Below, piece by piece: positions 25,821 through 34,433 of a stretch of DNA of 64,000 bases. How positions within the stretch are numbered: position 1 is the first letter of the stretch; each line of letters starts with the position of its first letter. Position numbers and translations under genes: made by a program. Source of the DNA: Kribbella soli. Its GTDB lineage: Bacteria; Actinomycetota; Actinomycetes; Propionibacteriales; Kribbellaceae. The stretch spans positions 490,229-554,228 of the forward strand of contig NZ_SJJZ01000006.1 in the NCBI RefSeq assembly GCF_004331345.1, in the 5' to 3' direction. The notes beneath the pieces were generated by a model. It did no database searches. It saw only the letters and a program-made list of their open reading frames with translations, and was not told where the DNA came from.

Positions 25821-27923
25821 GTGGCGGATCCGATTGTCGACGAGTTGCGCAGACTTGCCGGGCCGGACCTGTACCGGCGGAACGCCTTCCGGATCAGCGG
25901 TCTGCTCGCGGATGCGAACGCACGGACCACCCGCCAGGTCGCGCAGCGGCTGCGTGCGGCGCTCGAGGTGGGCGCCGACATCGACCTCGGTACGGCGACC
26001 TCTCGCGACCCGCACGAGATCCGGGCCGCCTGCGACCTGATCCTCGGCGACCCGCGCCGCCGGCTGGTGCACGAGGTGTTCGCGCCCTGGGGCGACGACG
26101 TCTCCCGCTGCGGCTGCGAATCCCTCATGCACCGTATGCATGACTCTGCGGTCGCGGCCCACAGCGCGACGATCAGCCTGGAACAGGACGGTGGACGGCC
26201 CGACGACGAGTGGAAGGCGGTCTGGCAGATCTGGTCCCTGTTCCTCGCCGGCGCCCCCGCCCACCTGGAGTACCGGGTACGGGAGCTGGACGACCGGCAG
26301 CTCGACCGCGCGGCCGTGGCCGCGATCACGACTGAGCTTCCACGGACTCTGGTGCAGCCGCTCGTCGATCTCGCCGTGACCGGTCCGGTCGGCCGCGCCG
26401 GCACGCTGGTTGACATCGCCGGGAGATTCCCGAACGCGGAGCGCCTGCACCGACGGTTGCTCGAGGCCGCGGCCGCTCCGTTGTACGAGGACCTGGAGGA
26501 CCGCCGTACTCAGGTGGCCCGGCGGATCGGCGAGGAGCCGGTCGAACCGATCGTCGCCGAGATCGAGCGCGACCTGCTGCCGCAACTGCAGCGGCTGGAC
26601 GCCCTGCTGCCGCCGAAGGAGAACCACCGGACCTCCGCGCTCCACGACCAGCTCGCGATCCTGCTCAACAACTGCGCCGTCGACCTGATGAACCGCGGCG
26701 AAGCCTCCGACGGCCGCGCCGAACGCTGGCTGGACCGTGCGACGAAGCTGGTGATCGACCAGCGCGACCGCGACCTGATCGACGAGAACCGCGAGGCGCT
26801 GCTCGAGAACCAGCGCGCGATGCGGGAGTTCCGCGAGCAGGCCGACTACCTGTTCCGGGTGCGCGGGAAGTACGCCGCGCAACGCCTGCTCCGGCAGGCG
26901 CGAGCTCAAACCAGCTCGCCGTCGGTCCGCGCCGAGATCGACCAGATGCTCGCCGAGATCACGGCCGGCACGTTCAACGCGATCTACTCCACTCAGCCAC
27001 GGGCTCAGAAGCCGTCGCGGCCGCCCGTCGCCCCGAAGCGCCGGCGTCGTCGCCGTCGCCGGCTGATCGCCTGGCTGCTCGTCCTTGCGCTGATCGGCCT
27101 GGGCGTGTGGCACTGGTGGCCGCACAAGCTCAGCATCTCCAACGACAAGATCTCCCACAACGCACCGGCCGGGACCTGCCTGGACGCGCAGTCGAACGGC
27201 TGGCAGACGTCGCCGACCGATCTCCGCGGCGCCGACTGCGACTCGCTGCACTGGGGCGAAATCCTCGGGTACGTCGCGATCACCAAGGTGCCTGCGGCGT
27301 ACCCGGGAGACGTCCAGGCGAACGCACTCGGCCAGTTCCTGTGCGGCGAAGCGCTGGTGCAGCAGCGTCTGAACGAGAGCGAGTACGACGTGACCGCGGT
27401 CCATGCGCCCGCGCAGCGCTGGAACAACGGCAAGAACGCGAGCAAGTACGAGAACTACGCGGCCTGTGTGGTTCAGCGGCACGACCGTCTCGACATCGGG
27501 AACGACCGGGTGACCCGGCCCGACGAGCCGAAGGTGCCGAAGCCGGTCGCGATGGACCTGCTCGCCACGAAGGTCGCCGACAACGCGCCGGTCGGCGCCT
27601 GTGTCCGGGACCAGATCGCCGGCCAGGTCACCGACGGAGCGCTCACCGACAAGGTCAAGATCGTCCGCTGCAGTGAATGGCACTGGGGACAGATCTTCGG
27701 CTACCCGACGCTCTACGAAGCTGGTCAGTCCTTCCCCGGCGACAGCGAGGTCAACGCCCTGTCCCGGAAGACCTGCGCGTCCAGAATTCCCAGCCTGCCG
27801 GGCTTCGCGACCTGGGTGGGACCGCCGCCATATCCGTCCTGGGAGGACCTCGAGCAGGTCAAGTACGCCGTCTGCTTGGTGCACCGGGCAGACCACAAGC
27901 CGTTCAAGGGAGCAGCTAAATGA
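25821..27923 (+). CDS. Membrane protein with cytoplasmic helical region and two Septum_form-like domains
   Basis: 700 aa; GTG 25821 after GGGTGAG. Residues 1-390 are cytoplasmic and helical; the start (DELRRLAGPDLYRRNAFRISGL ... LILGDPRRRLVHEVF) recalls degenerate J-like adaptor proteins but has no HPD. R407-R414 and a single helix at 415-433 anchor it. Outside are two related Cys domains (about 443-552, 568-690), each with GxCxD, CxxxHWGxIxGY and YPGD features, as in Septum_form domains. First gene of a four-gene operon, overlapping the GrpE-like gene by ATGA. Probably links the Hsp70 to the membrane or wall; this is inference. Confidence 0.65.
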   Translation: MADPIVDELRRLAGPDLYRRNAFRISGLLADANARTTRQVAQRLRAALEVGADIDLGTATSRDPHEIRAACDLILGDPRRRLVHEVFAPWGDDVSRCGCESLMHRMHDSAVAAHSATISLEQDGGRPDDEWKAVWQIWSLFLAGAPAHLEYRVRELDDRQLDRAAVAAITTELPRTLVQPLVDLAVTGPVGRAGTLVDIAGRFPNAERLHRRLLEAAAAPLYEDLEDRRTQVARRIGEEPVEPIVAEIERDLLPQLQRLDALLPPKENHRTSALHDQLAILLNNCAVDLMNRGEASDGRAERWLDRATKLVIDQRDRDLIDENREALLENQRAMREFREQADYLFRVRGKYAAQRLLRQARAQTSSPSVRAEIDQMLAEITAGTFNAIYSTQPRAQKPSRPPVAPKRRRRRRRRLIAWLLVLALIGLGVWHWWPHKLSISNDKISHNAPAGTCLDAQSNGWQTSPTDLRGADCDSLHWGEILGYVAITKVPAAYPGDVQANALGQFLCGEALVQQRLNESEYDVTAVHAPAQRWNNGKNASKYENYAACVVQRHDRLDIGNDRVTRPDEPKVPKPVAMDLLATKVADNAPVGACVRDQIAGQVTDGALTDKVKIVRCSEWHWGQIFGYPTLYEAGQSFPGDSEVNALSRKTCASRIPSLPGFATWVGPPPYPSWEDLEQVKYAVCLVHRADHKPFKGAAK

Positions 27924-28441
27924 CCCGGGTCTGGTTCCGCCAGTGGCGGCAGCACAAGGCGTTCCGGATCGCAGCACCGAGCTGGTCCGGTTCGGCGTAC
28001 GACGATCTGGAACGCTACCTCGCCGAGCTCGGGGAGACCGCCGCTCAACCGGCTGCGGACGCGGACGACGACGCGCTCGCCGAGGCCGCGACCAACCTTT
28101 GGCGGGCGCGCCGCAAGCTTGCCCAGGGCAACGATGGTCAAGGGAAGCAGGCTGCCCGTTATTTGCGGACCTGTGCGGGTGCGCTGGCGGCTGCGGGGCT
28201 CACTGTTCAGGACCATGACGGAGAGCCGTTCCACGCCGGCCGTTCGGTCGACGTCCTGCTCTACTCCGACGATCCCGAGGTGACGGTGGAGACCGTCGTC
28301 GAGACCGTGCGGCCGGCCGTATATCACCACGATCGCCGGATCCAGACCGCTCAGGTGATCGTCGCCGTACCGGCCGGCTCCAAGAACTCGACCGGCTCTG
28401 ACAGTTCTGACAGTTCCGACAGCGAGGACAGCCATGCGTGA
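27920..28441 (+). CDS. Divergent GrpE-like protein (putative Hsp70 nucleotide-exchange factor)
   Basis: 173 aa. The C-terminal half follows the GrpE head pattern: GLTVQDHDGEPF (93-104), VTVETVVETV (121-130), then RPAVYHHDRRIQTAQVIV (131-148), matching GrpE's GxPFDP, VVEVLRxGY and LRPAxVxV blocks. The N-terminal half is short and helical rather than the long GrpE coiled coil, and a Ser/Asp-rich tail ends the protein. It overlaps both neighbours (ATGA, 8 bp), tying its dose to the Hsp70 that follows. Role inferred from similarity and context; not a housekeeping GrpE. Confidence 0.6.
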   Translation: MTRVWFRQWRQHKAFRIAAPSWSGSAYDDLERYLAELGETAAQPAADADDDALAEAATNLWRARRKLAQGNDGQGKQAARYLRTCAGALAAAGLTVQDHDGEPFHAGRSVDVLLYSDDPEVTVETVVETVRPAVYHHDRRIQTAQVIVAVPAGSKNSTGSDSSDSSDSEDSHA

Positions 28442-30911
28442 CACCATCGATATCGGGATCGATCTCGGCACCACCAACAGCGCGATCGCCCTGGCCGAGG
28501 GCGACACGGTGACGGTGATCAAGAACAACGAGAGCCAGGAGACCACACCGTCGGCGGTCTGGATGCCGCGCGCGGGCGAGGTCCGGGTCGGCGCGAAGGC
28601 CCGCACCCGGGTCGAGTCGGATCCGGAGAACACCGCGTCCGAGTTCAAGCTGGAGATGGGTCTGGCCGATGTGACGCGGAAGTTCGCCAGGGCCGCTGTC
28701 CAGCTGACGCCACCGCAACTGTCGGCCGAAGTCCTGAAGACGTTGCGCAACGACGCGACCCGGTTCCTGAACGATGTTCCGACCGCGGCCGTCATCACGG
28801 TTCCGGCAGCGTTCGCGCTCAACCAGAACAAGGCGACCGTCGAGGCGGCCACCTTGGCCGGCTTCGTTCCCGGTTCGCCGCTGCTGCAGGAGCCGACCGC
28901 GGCCGCGTTCGCGTACGGGCTGCAGGACACCAGCGACCGGGCGTACTGGATGGTGTTCGACTTCGGCGGCGGGACCTTCGACGCAGCGGTGGTGAACAAG
29001 CGCGACGGCGAGCTGCGGGTGCTGCACCACGCCGGCGACCCGTACCTGGGCGGCAAGCTGATCGACTGGGCGCTCGTCGAGCGGGTACTCGCACCGGCAG
29101 CTGCGGCGGAGTTCGGGCTGTCCGACCTCCGCCGCGACAACCCGCAGCACGCGCGGAACCTCGCCCGGCTGAAGGCGGCCGCCGAGGAAGCGAAGATCGC
29201 GCTCTCCGGCATCCAGTCGACCTCCGTCCTGGTCGAGCTGGACACCCCGGGCGGGGACAGCGAGACGTTCGACTTCACCTTGACCCGCGACGCCCTCGAC
29301 CGCGTGGCCGAGCCGTACTACGTGCGCGCGATCAACCTCTGCCGCGAGGCGATGCGGGAGAACGGCCTGTCGCCGGACGCGATCGACAAGCTGCTGCTGG
29401 TCGGCGGCGTGACGCTCTCCCTCGGCCTGCGCGAACGGCTCGCCGACCCGGCCGACGGGATCGGCATCGAGCTCGAGACCCGGCTGGACCCGTCGACCGT
29501 GGTCGCGCGCGGCGCAGCGTTGTTCGCGAGCACCATCCGGCATCCCGCACCGCTGGCCGCGGCCCCGGCAGCGGGCGAGTTCGCCGTCGAGCTCTCGTAC
29601 GAACCGGCCGTCACCACCACCACCACGACGACCGTGGCCGGGCGGCTGCGCGCCGGGCGGGACCTGGATTGGACCGGGTATTCCGTCGTACTCGCGAACC
29701 CCGAAGGCCGGCCGCCGTTCCGGACCGCGAACATCGCGCTGAACCGGGTCGGTGCGTTCGCGACCGAGGTCGACGTGGACGAGCGGCGTACGTCGCGGTT
29801 CACCATCGAGCTGATCGACCCGGCCGGCGCGCCGCAGAAGCTGGTCCCGAACACGTTGTCGATCACGCACCGCGCCGAGACGTTCGGTGGCGCGCGGCTG
29901 GCGCACTCGCTCGGCATCCAGCTGGCCGACAGGACGTTCTCGCCGCTGCTCCGCAAGGGTGCCGGCGTGCCGACGACGGCCCACGGGAAGTTCCGTACGT
30001 CGTACACGCTGCTCCGGCGCGACGACGAGGCGATGATCCGGATCCCTGTCGTCCAAGGGGAACGGGCGCGCGCGAACCGGAACCGGCCGGTCGGGTTGCT
30101 GACGATCAAGCCGGTCGACCTGCGGATGGATCTGCCGGTCGGGACGGAGGTCGAGGTCACGTTCGAGGTGGACGCGTCGAACCTGGTGACGGTGGTCGCC
30201 GACGTACCGCTGATCGGAGCGCAGTTCGAGGCCGAGATCGACCTCGGGTCGGTACGCACACCGTCGGCCGACGTACTGACGCAGCAGTTGGCGGAGGCCG
30301 AGGACCGGTACGACGTGTTGCAGCGGTCGGCGGATCTGCCGGATGTGGATGAGCGGCTGCGGCGGCTGGAGGCGGAGGGGACGTTGCCGACCGTTCGGGA
30401 GCAGGTACGGGCGTCGGCGATGGATGCAGGTGCGGCGGCGACGGCCGAGGACCGGCTGCGCGACTTCCAGGCGGAGCTGGACGATATCGACGATCTGGCT
30501 GCGTTGCCGCGGCGTACTCGCGAGCTGCTCGACCTGCTGGCGGAGGTGGCCGAATTGGTTCAGCAGGCGGGTGCGGTACGGGACGAGCAGGAGCTGACCG
30601 CGTTGCGTGAGGCGGCGCAGCAGGCGATCGACGACCGCGATCTGAAGGCGATCGACGCGGCGACGGAGCGGACCGAGATCTTCATGGCGCGGCTCTACCG
30701 GCGGCAGCCGGGGTGGTACGAGGCCGTGTACTGGGAGGTGGTCCGTTCGCCCGGGATGCTGCCACCGACCGCTGAGGCGGATCGGCTCGTAGCCGAGGGT
30801 CGGGACGCGCTCAACCGGCGCGACCAGCGGTCGCTGGAACACGTCGTACAGCAGATGCTCCGGCTCCTTCCGCGCGACGAGCGGGAGATCATGATCGGAC
30901 TCACCGAATGA
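28434..30911 (+). CDS. Hsp70-family protein with extended C-terminus
   Basis: 825 aa, against about 610-640 for DnaK. The ATPase domain has DLGTTNS (10-16), VFDFGGGTFD (174-183), QEPTAAAFAYG and the adenosine motif LLLVGG. After about residue 370 the substrate domain is poorly conserved, and about 400 further residues form beta-rich then helical, coiled-coil-prone segments (from about 615). It overlaps its partners on both sides (8 bp; ATGA). Expected to bind ATP and client proteins, working with the GrpE-like protein; clients may be membrane or wall proteins. Confidence 0.8.
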   Translation: MRDTIDIGIDLGTTNSAIALAEGDTVTVIKNNESQETTPSAVWMPRAGEVRVGAKARTRVESDPENTASEFKLEMGLADVTRKFARAAVQLTPPQLSAEVLKTLRNDATRFLNDVPTAAVITVPAAFALNQNKATVEAATLAGFVPGSPLLQEPTAAAFAYGLQDTSDRAYWMVFDFGGGTFDAAVVNKRDGELRVLHHAGDPYLGGKLIDWALVERVLAPAAAAEFGLSDLRRDNPQHARNLARLKAAAEEAKIALSGIQSTSVLVELDTPGGDSETFDFTLTRDALDRVAEPYYVRAINLCREAMRENGLSPDAIDKLLLVGGVTLSLGLRERLADPADGIGIELETRLDPSTVVARGAALFASTIRHPAPLAAAPAAGEFAVELSYEPAVTTTTTTTVAGRLRAGRDLDWTGYSVVLANPEGRPPFRTANIALNRVGAFATEVDVDERRTSRFTIELIDPAGAPQKLVPNTLSITHRAETFGGARLAHSLGIQLADRTFSPLLRKGAGVPTTAHGKFRTSYTLLRRDDEAMIRIPVVQGERARANRNRPVGLLTIKPVDLRMDLPVGTEVEVTFEVDASNLVTVVADVPLIGAQFEAEIDLGSVRTPSADVLTQQLAEAEDRYDVLQRSADLPDVDERLRRLEAEGTLPTVREQVRASAMDAGAAATAEDRLRDFQAELDDIDDLAALPRRTRELLDLLAEVAELVQQAGAVRDEQELTALREAAQQAIDDRDLKAIDAATERTEIFMARLYRRQPGWYEAVYWEVVRSPGMLPPTAEADRLVAEGRDALNRRDQRSLEHVVQQMLRLLPRDEREIMIGLTE

Positions 30912-31828
30912 CCGACATCCGTCAGCAGGTAGCCCTGTCCCGAGCAGCCGACCTCGCCCGCCAGGGCGACCTGTCCGGCGCCGCCACCCTGCTCACCGAA
31001 CTCGACGACCCGTCGGTCGAGGTCCTCGACCTACTAGCCCGAATCCGAGCCCAACAAAAGAGATGGTCCGAAGCCGACACGCTCTGGGCCGAGGTAGAGA
31101 AGGCAGACGCAGGTGGGTCGGTGGTCGCAGGTGCCGTGGCGGGGCGGCGGATGGTTGCGGGGATTCGTGGGCATCGGCGGGCGTCGCGGCCTGTTCTTCC
31201 AGTGGTTGTGGCAGTGGTGCTGGTGGGTGCGGTGGTTGCTGGAGGCGCGGTCGCCCTGGGCGGTGGTGCCGACGAACCTGTGGCGCAGCCGACTCAGGTG
31301 CAAACGACGCCGACTCCTACGCCAACAGTTGACACCGGCGCCGAGGAGCGCGCGGCTGAGTTGGCTCGGCGGTTGGCGGCGTTGGAGGCGCAGCGTCGCG
31401 CCGAAGCAGCTGCAACCGCAGGCAAGCTGGATGTGATCGCGCGTCGCGTTGCGGGCGCAGGTGTGCTGGTGCAGCGCGAGAAGGGAGCGGTTCGCGTCGT
31501 CTTCAGGGAGGGCGTGTTCGCGGCCGGCACCGACCTCAGCCCAGCCGGCGAGCGCGCACTCGACGTACTCGGCAAACGGCTCCCCGGGCTGAAGGCAAGG
31601 ATCACCGTGACCGGCCATTCGGTCGTCGTCCCGGGTGGGACCAACTCAGGCGGTTCACGGACCGCCCTGCTCCGAGCCCGCGTCGCGACCCAGGAAATCA
31701 GTACCGCGTCCGGTCTCCCGTTGACCGCGTTCACGATGCAGTCCGGCGACCAGGCGCACCCGCCGTACCGCACCGATGCCCAGAACCGCACCGTCACGGT
31801 CACGTTGACCCCGGGAGGTACGCCCTAG
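30908..31828 (+). CDS. Membrane-anchored TPR/OmpA-like protein of the Hsp70 operon
   Basis: 306 aa. Residues 1-65 form TPR-like helices in the cytoplasm; a helix at about 94-117 crosses the membrane; a Thr/Pro linker and a coiled coil (about 143-172) follow; residues 195-300 match an OmpA/MotB peptidoglycan-binding fold (FAAGTDLSPAGERALDVLGKR, then SRTALLRARVATQEI). Overlaps the Hsp70 stop by ATGA. With the first operon gene it gives two single-pass proteins with cytoplasmic N-termini and outer domains, bracketing two cytoplasmic chaperone components. Confidence 0.7.
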   Translation: MTDIRQQVALSRAADLARQGDLSGAATLLTELDDPSVEVLDLLARIRAQQKRWSEADTLWAEVEKADAGGSVVAGAVAGRRMVAGIRGHRRASRPVLPVVVAVVLVGAVVAGGAVALGGGADEPVAQPTQVQTTPTPTPTVDTGAEERAAELARRLAALEAQRRAEAAATAGKLDVIARRVAGAGVLVQREKGAVRVVFREGVFAAGTDLSPAGERALDVLGKRLPGLKARITVTGHSVVVPGGTNSGGSRTALLRARVATQEISTASGLPLTAFTMQSGDQAHPPYRTDAQNRTVTVTLTPGGTP

Positions 31829-31845
31829 ATGCCATGATGACGGGC

Positions 31846-32337
31846 ATGGAGCTGAAGATGTCGGCGTCGTACGACGCCACCCCCGAGGAAGTGTTCGCGA
31901 TCGTGACGGACACCGCCTTCCGCGAGCAGGCCTGCGAGAAGACCAAGGCGCTGTCGTACGACGTCACGGTCAGCACGTCAGGTACCGACACGGTCGTCCG
32001 GGTCTCCCGCCAGATGGAGTCCACCGACATCCCCGACATGGCCCGGAAGTTCGTCGGCGACACCCTGACCGTCGTTCAGACCGAGACCTGGCACGCCGCC
32101 GCGGCCGACGGTTCGCGGTCCGCAGACGTGTCCGGCGAGATCGCCAACACCCCGGTCACCCTGAAGGGCACCGCGCGGATCGGCCAGGACGGCGCTCAGA
32201 CCGTCCAGGCGATCGACCTCGACGTCAAGGTCGCCGTCCCTCTGATCGGCAAGAAACTGGAGCCGTTCGTCGTGGACGCCATCCGCTCCGGCCTGCAGAA
32301 GGAACACGACCTCGGCCACGACTGGAGCGGCAAGTAG
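31846..32337 (+). CDS. DUF2505 family protein
   Basis: 163 aa from ATG 31846 (MELKMSASYDATPEEVFAIV), which matches the usual family start; ATG 31834 is an in-frame alternative, with GGGAGG 15 nt upstream of it. One compact alpha/beta domain of the SRPBCC-like DUF2505 type, which may hold a small hydrophobic ligand. Soluble, cytoplasmic. It is 17 bp after the chaperone operon and may be read with it. No known biochemical role. Confidence 0.75.
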   Translation: MELKMSASYDATPEEVFAIVTDTAFREQACEKTKALSYDVTVSTSGTDTVVRVSRQMESTDIPDMARKFVGDTLTVVQTETWHAAAADGSRSADVSGEIANTPVTLKGTARIGQDGAQTVQAIDLDVKVAVPLIGKKLEPFVVDAIRSGLQKEHDLGHDWSGK

Positions 32338-32386
32338 TCCCCCACCCCACACCCGGGCCCGACCGGGCCGTGTCGTTGCGCTGACT

Positions 32387-32437
32387 GGGTCGCCTCCGGT
32401 GGCAACCTGAGAAGAAGTGTTGCACCGGAGGTGACCC
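32387..32437 (+). promoter_or_regulatory. Leader hairpin that pairs with the ribosome binding site
   Basis: GGGTCGCCTCCGGTGGCAAC (32387-32406) pairs with GTTGCACCGGAGGTGACCC (32419-32437): one mismatch and one bulge, 12-nt loop. The right arm includes the GGAGG of the zinc-ribbon gene starting at 32444, so folding would hide the ribosome binding site. Candidate for an RNA thermometer, attenuator or protein-controlled leader. Confidence 0.55.
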
Positions 32438-32443
32438 GTTCTG

Positions 32444-32653
32444 ATGCGAAGTTCCCTGCGAAAGAAGCACGATCGAACCCCGTCGACGACCGACGCGGCC
32501 CAGTACTGCGCGTTCTGCGCGACCGTCATGCCGTTCGAACGCATCGAGCCGTCGGACTACCTGGTGGACGAGCCCGACGAGTGGATCTGCGTCAAATGCG
32601 GCTCCGCCCTCCTGGTAGACCCACCCACCCAACAACTCCACCAATCCGCCTAA
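32444..32653 (+). CDS. Small zinc-ribbon protein
   Basis: 69 aa. C22-x-x-C25 and C49-x-x-C52 form a four-Cys zinc site; the rest is acidic with a basic start. GGAGGT lies about 11 nt upstream of the ATG and is inside a predicted hairpin. Such proteins often bind RNA or act as adaptors. Function unknown. Confidence 0.7.
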   Translation: MRSSLRKKHDRTPSTTDAAQYCAFCATVMPFERIEPSDYLVDEPDEWICVKCGSALLVDPPTQQLHQSA

Positions 32654-32703
32654 CTCTCCCGACGCCACACCCCGGGCGTGCGAACAACCCCCAGGGCCAG
32701 AGC

Positions 32704-32719
32704 ACAGGCAATAACCTGT
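32704..32719. repeat. Single copy of the ACAGG palindromic repeat family
   Basis: ACAGGCAATAACCTGT followed by CTCACACCCCC closely matches the core and right flank of the array units at 50.5-51.3 kb. It sits in the 110-bp gap between two convergent genes. Confidence 0.6.
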
Positions 32720-32763
32720 CTCACACCCCCGCCGGGGCTCCCCACACCCAGTTGATGGCGCGA

Positions 32764-33456
32764 CTACGCCTGGTGTGTGGTGTCGGCGGTGGTGAGGGAT
32801 TCGTGCATGGCTGCGCGTACTTCGGGGGGCCATGGGCCGGTGTTGGTGAGGGGGATGTCGGTCATGAAACGGCGTTCGGGCTCGGGGATGGTTGTTACTA
32901 CGAGATGCGGATCGTCGACGACCGCCGCGTAGAGCCTCGGGCCGTCGGCGCCGAAGAGGTCCGCGGCGACCAGCCGGCCGTCCGCGTTGCGCATGATGTT
33001 GTCCGGGTTGTCATCCAGCTTCGGCGCGAACCACGGCTGGTCCCGGCGCCCCCGCTCGTGCACCCGCCGTACGACGTCCGCGAGCTCGGCAACCTCCGGC
33101 TCGCGCGCCGCCAGCGCCCGGTGGAACCCAGCCGCCTCGTCCGCATCGACCGGCTCGAGCCACTCCATGATCTGCAGGTCCCCGCCGCCCACCAGTCGGC
33201 GATGCGCGAACAGCCGCGGTACCTGGCGGGTGTGCGCCGCCTCCCGATACAACGCGACCGTGTACGGCGCGACCAGATCGAACGGACTGATCCGCGCAGC
33301 CGCCCGACCGTCCGGAGCCCGCAACGCAACCGCCCAATCCCCCGCCCCACAAGGCGACCACCCAGCCTCTCGAAGCACCCGCTCCACAACCCGATGGTCA
33401 ATGTCCCCCAGCACCCCGAGGGTCTCTTCGTACGTGCTGATCTCGTCGGGTGTCAC
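32764..33456 (-). CDS. Kinase-like/phosphotransferase-fold protein
   Basis: About 230 aa from GTG 33456; TTG 33474 is an alternative and neither has a clear ribosome binding site. Middle region LQIMEWLEPVD resembles a hinge, and LDDNPDNIMRNADGRLVAADLFGADG resembles the catalytic and metal-binding loops of aminoglycoside/choline-type kinases, with the catalytic HxD replaced (DDNPDN). Could be an active small-molecule kinase or a pseudokinase. Substrate unknown. Confidence 0.55.
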   Translation of the reverse strand: MTPDEISTYEETLGVLGDIDHRVVERVLREAGWSPCGAGDWAVALRAPDGRAAARISPFDLVAPYTVALYREAAHTRQVPRLFAHRRLVGGGDLQIMEWLEPVDADEAAGFHRALAAREPEVAELADVVRRVHERGRRDQPWFAPKLDDNPDNIMRNADGRLVAADLFGADGPRLYAAVVDDPHLVVTTIPEPERRFMTDIPLTNTGPWPPEVRAAMHESLTTADTTHQA

Positions 33457-33515
33457 GGTGGCGAGGATAGGCAACCGCGTGTGTCGCCGCCTCCGAATAA
33501 GACGCCGTACCGGAC

Positions 33516-34406
33516 CTACAGCGGTGGGCCGAAGGCGCAGATGACCGGCCTCGGGTGGGCGGGGTCTAGGGCGTTGGCCACCAGTTGGGCGACGGTTGGG
33601 TCGAACGCCAGGCCGACGTGGCCGACCGGGTCCAGAGGGCAGGCGTCCTGGACGTATTTGTTCGTCACGCCTGGTTCGCGGATGAACGAGGTCTCGTGCG
33701 GCGTCACCAGGGCGTCGAAACGGGATGCGATCACGGTGTACTTCACGCCTGGCTGCGCGATCGGACCCGCGGTCATTTTCGCGACGGCCGAGCCGCCGAC
33801 GATGAGTTCGTCGCAGGCCGGGCAGCCGAACTGCCGCAGGACCTGGTCGACGAGCGGGCCCAGGCCGAGGTAGTCACCCACGCTGACCAGCCCGCCGAAC
33901 GTCGTACCGTGCGTCGGCGGCGCCAGTGCGACCACCTTGCCGACCTGAGCGGCGTACCCGAGGACCTTTGGCCCGTAGATGGACTGGAAACTGCCCTCGG
34001 AGTGCCCGACGATGTCGACCTTCGCCGCGCCGGTCGCCGTGCGAACCCGCTGGACGAAGGCGGCGATCTCCGCGGACGACTGCGCGATCGGGACCGTGCC
34101 GCCGACCGGGATCGCCGGGGTTGCCTGGCCGTAGGTGAGGGTGAAGGCGCAGTAGCCCTTCGCGGCCAGGAACGGGCCGAGGTACGAGTAGTTGCCGGGG
34201 CCGTTGCCGCCGAGGCCGTGCAGCAGAACGAGCGGGTTCGGATGCGCGGCCGACGGTTTGCACGTCCAGTCGTCGAACCCCGAGGACACCGCCGCACCGG
34301 CCGTCGTCGCGGTGCCGGAGGCGGTCGCGGAGCCGGAGGTGAAGGCTCCGGTCAACAGGACGGCGGCGAGCAGGCCCGCAGCGGTTCTGCGGAGGCGGTA
34401 TCGCAT
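33516..34406 (-). CDS. Secreted alpha/beta-hydrolase, lipase class 2-like
   Basis: 296 aa. Sec signal peptide (MRYRLRRTAAGLLAAVLL), then the lipase fold: LLHGLGG (61-67, oxyanion hole) and GHSEGS with nucleophile S136; D and H follow near FDALVTPHE and DPVGHVGL. Two or more Cys pairs suit an extracellular enzyme. Likely hydrolyses triacylglycerols or esters. Divergent from a TetR gene with two inverted repeats between them. Confidence 0.85.
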   Translation of the reverse strand: MRYRLRRTAAGLLAAVLLTGAFTSGSATASGTATTAGAAVSSGFDDWTCKPSAAHPNPLVLLHGLGGNGPGNYSYLGPFLAAKGYCAFTLTYGQATPAIPVGGTVPIAQSSAEIAAFVQRVRTATGAAKVDIVGHSEGSFQSIYGPKVLGYAAQVGKVVALAPPTHGTTFGGLVSVGDYLGLGPLVDQVLRQFGCPACDELIVGGSAVAKMTAGPIAQPGVKYTVIASRFDALVTPHETSFIREPGVTNKYVQDACPLDPVGHVGLAFDPTVAQLVANALDPAHPRPVICAFGPPL

Positions 34407-34433
34407 GACAACTCCCCGTGGCAGTATCGATGA

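Noticed and set aside
24168..27977. A 1269-codon antisense frame
   Set aside because: It lies opposite the mannanase and first chaperone-operon gene, which have recognisable domains; Arg/Gly/Val-rich shadow composition.
28200..30842. An 880-codon antisense frame
   Set aside because: Exact shadow of the Hsp70 gene; no motif and Arg/His/Gln/Val-rich composition.
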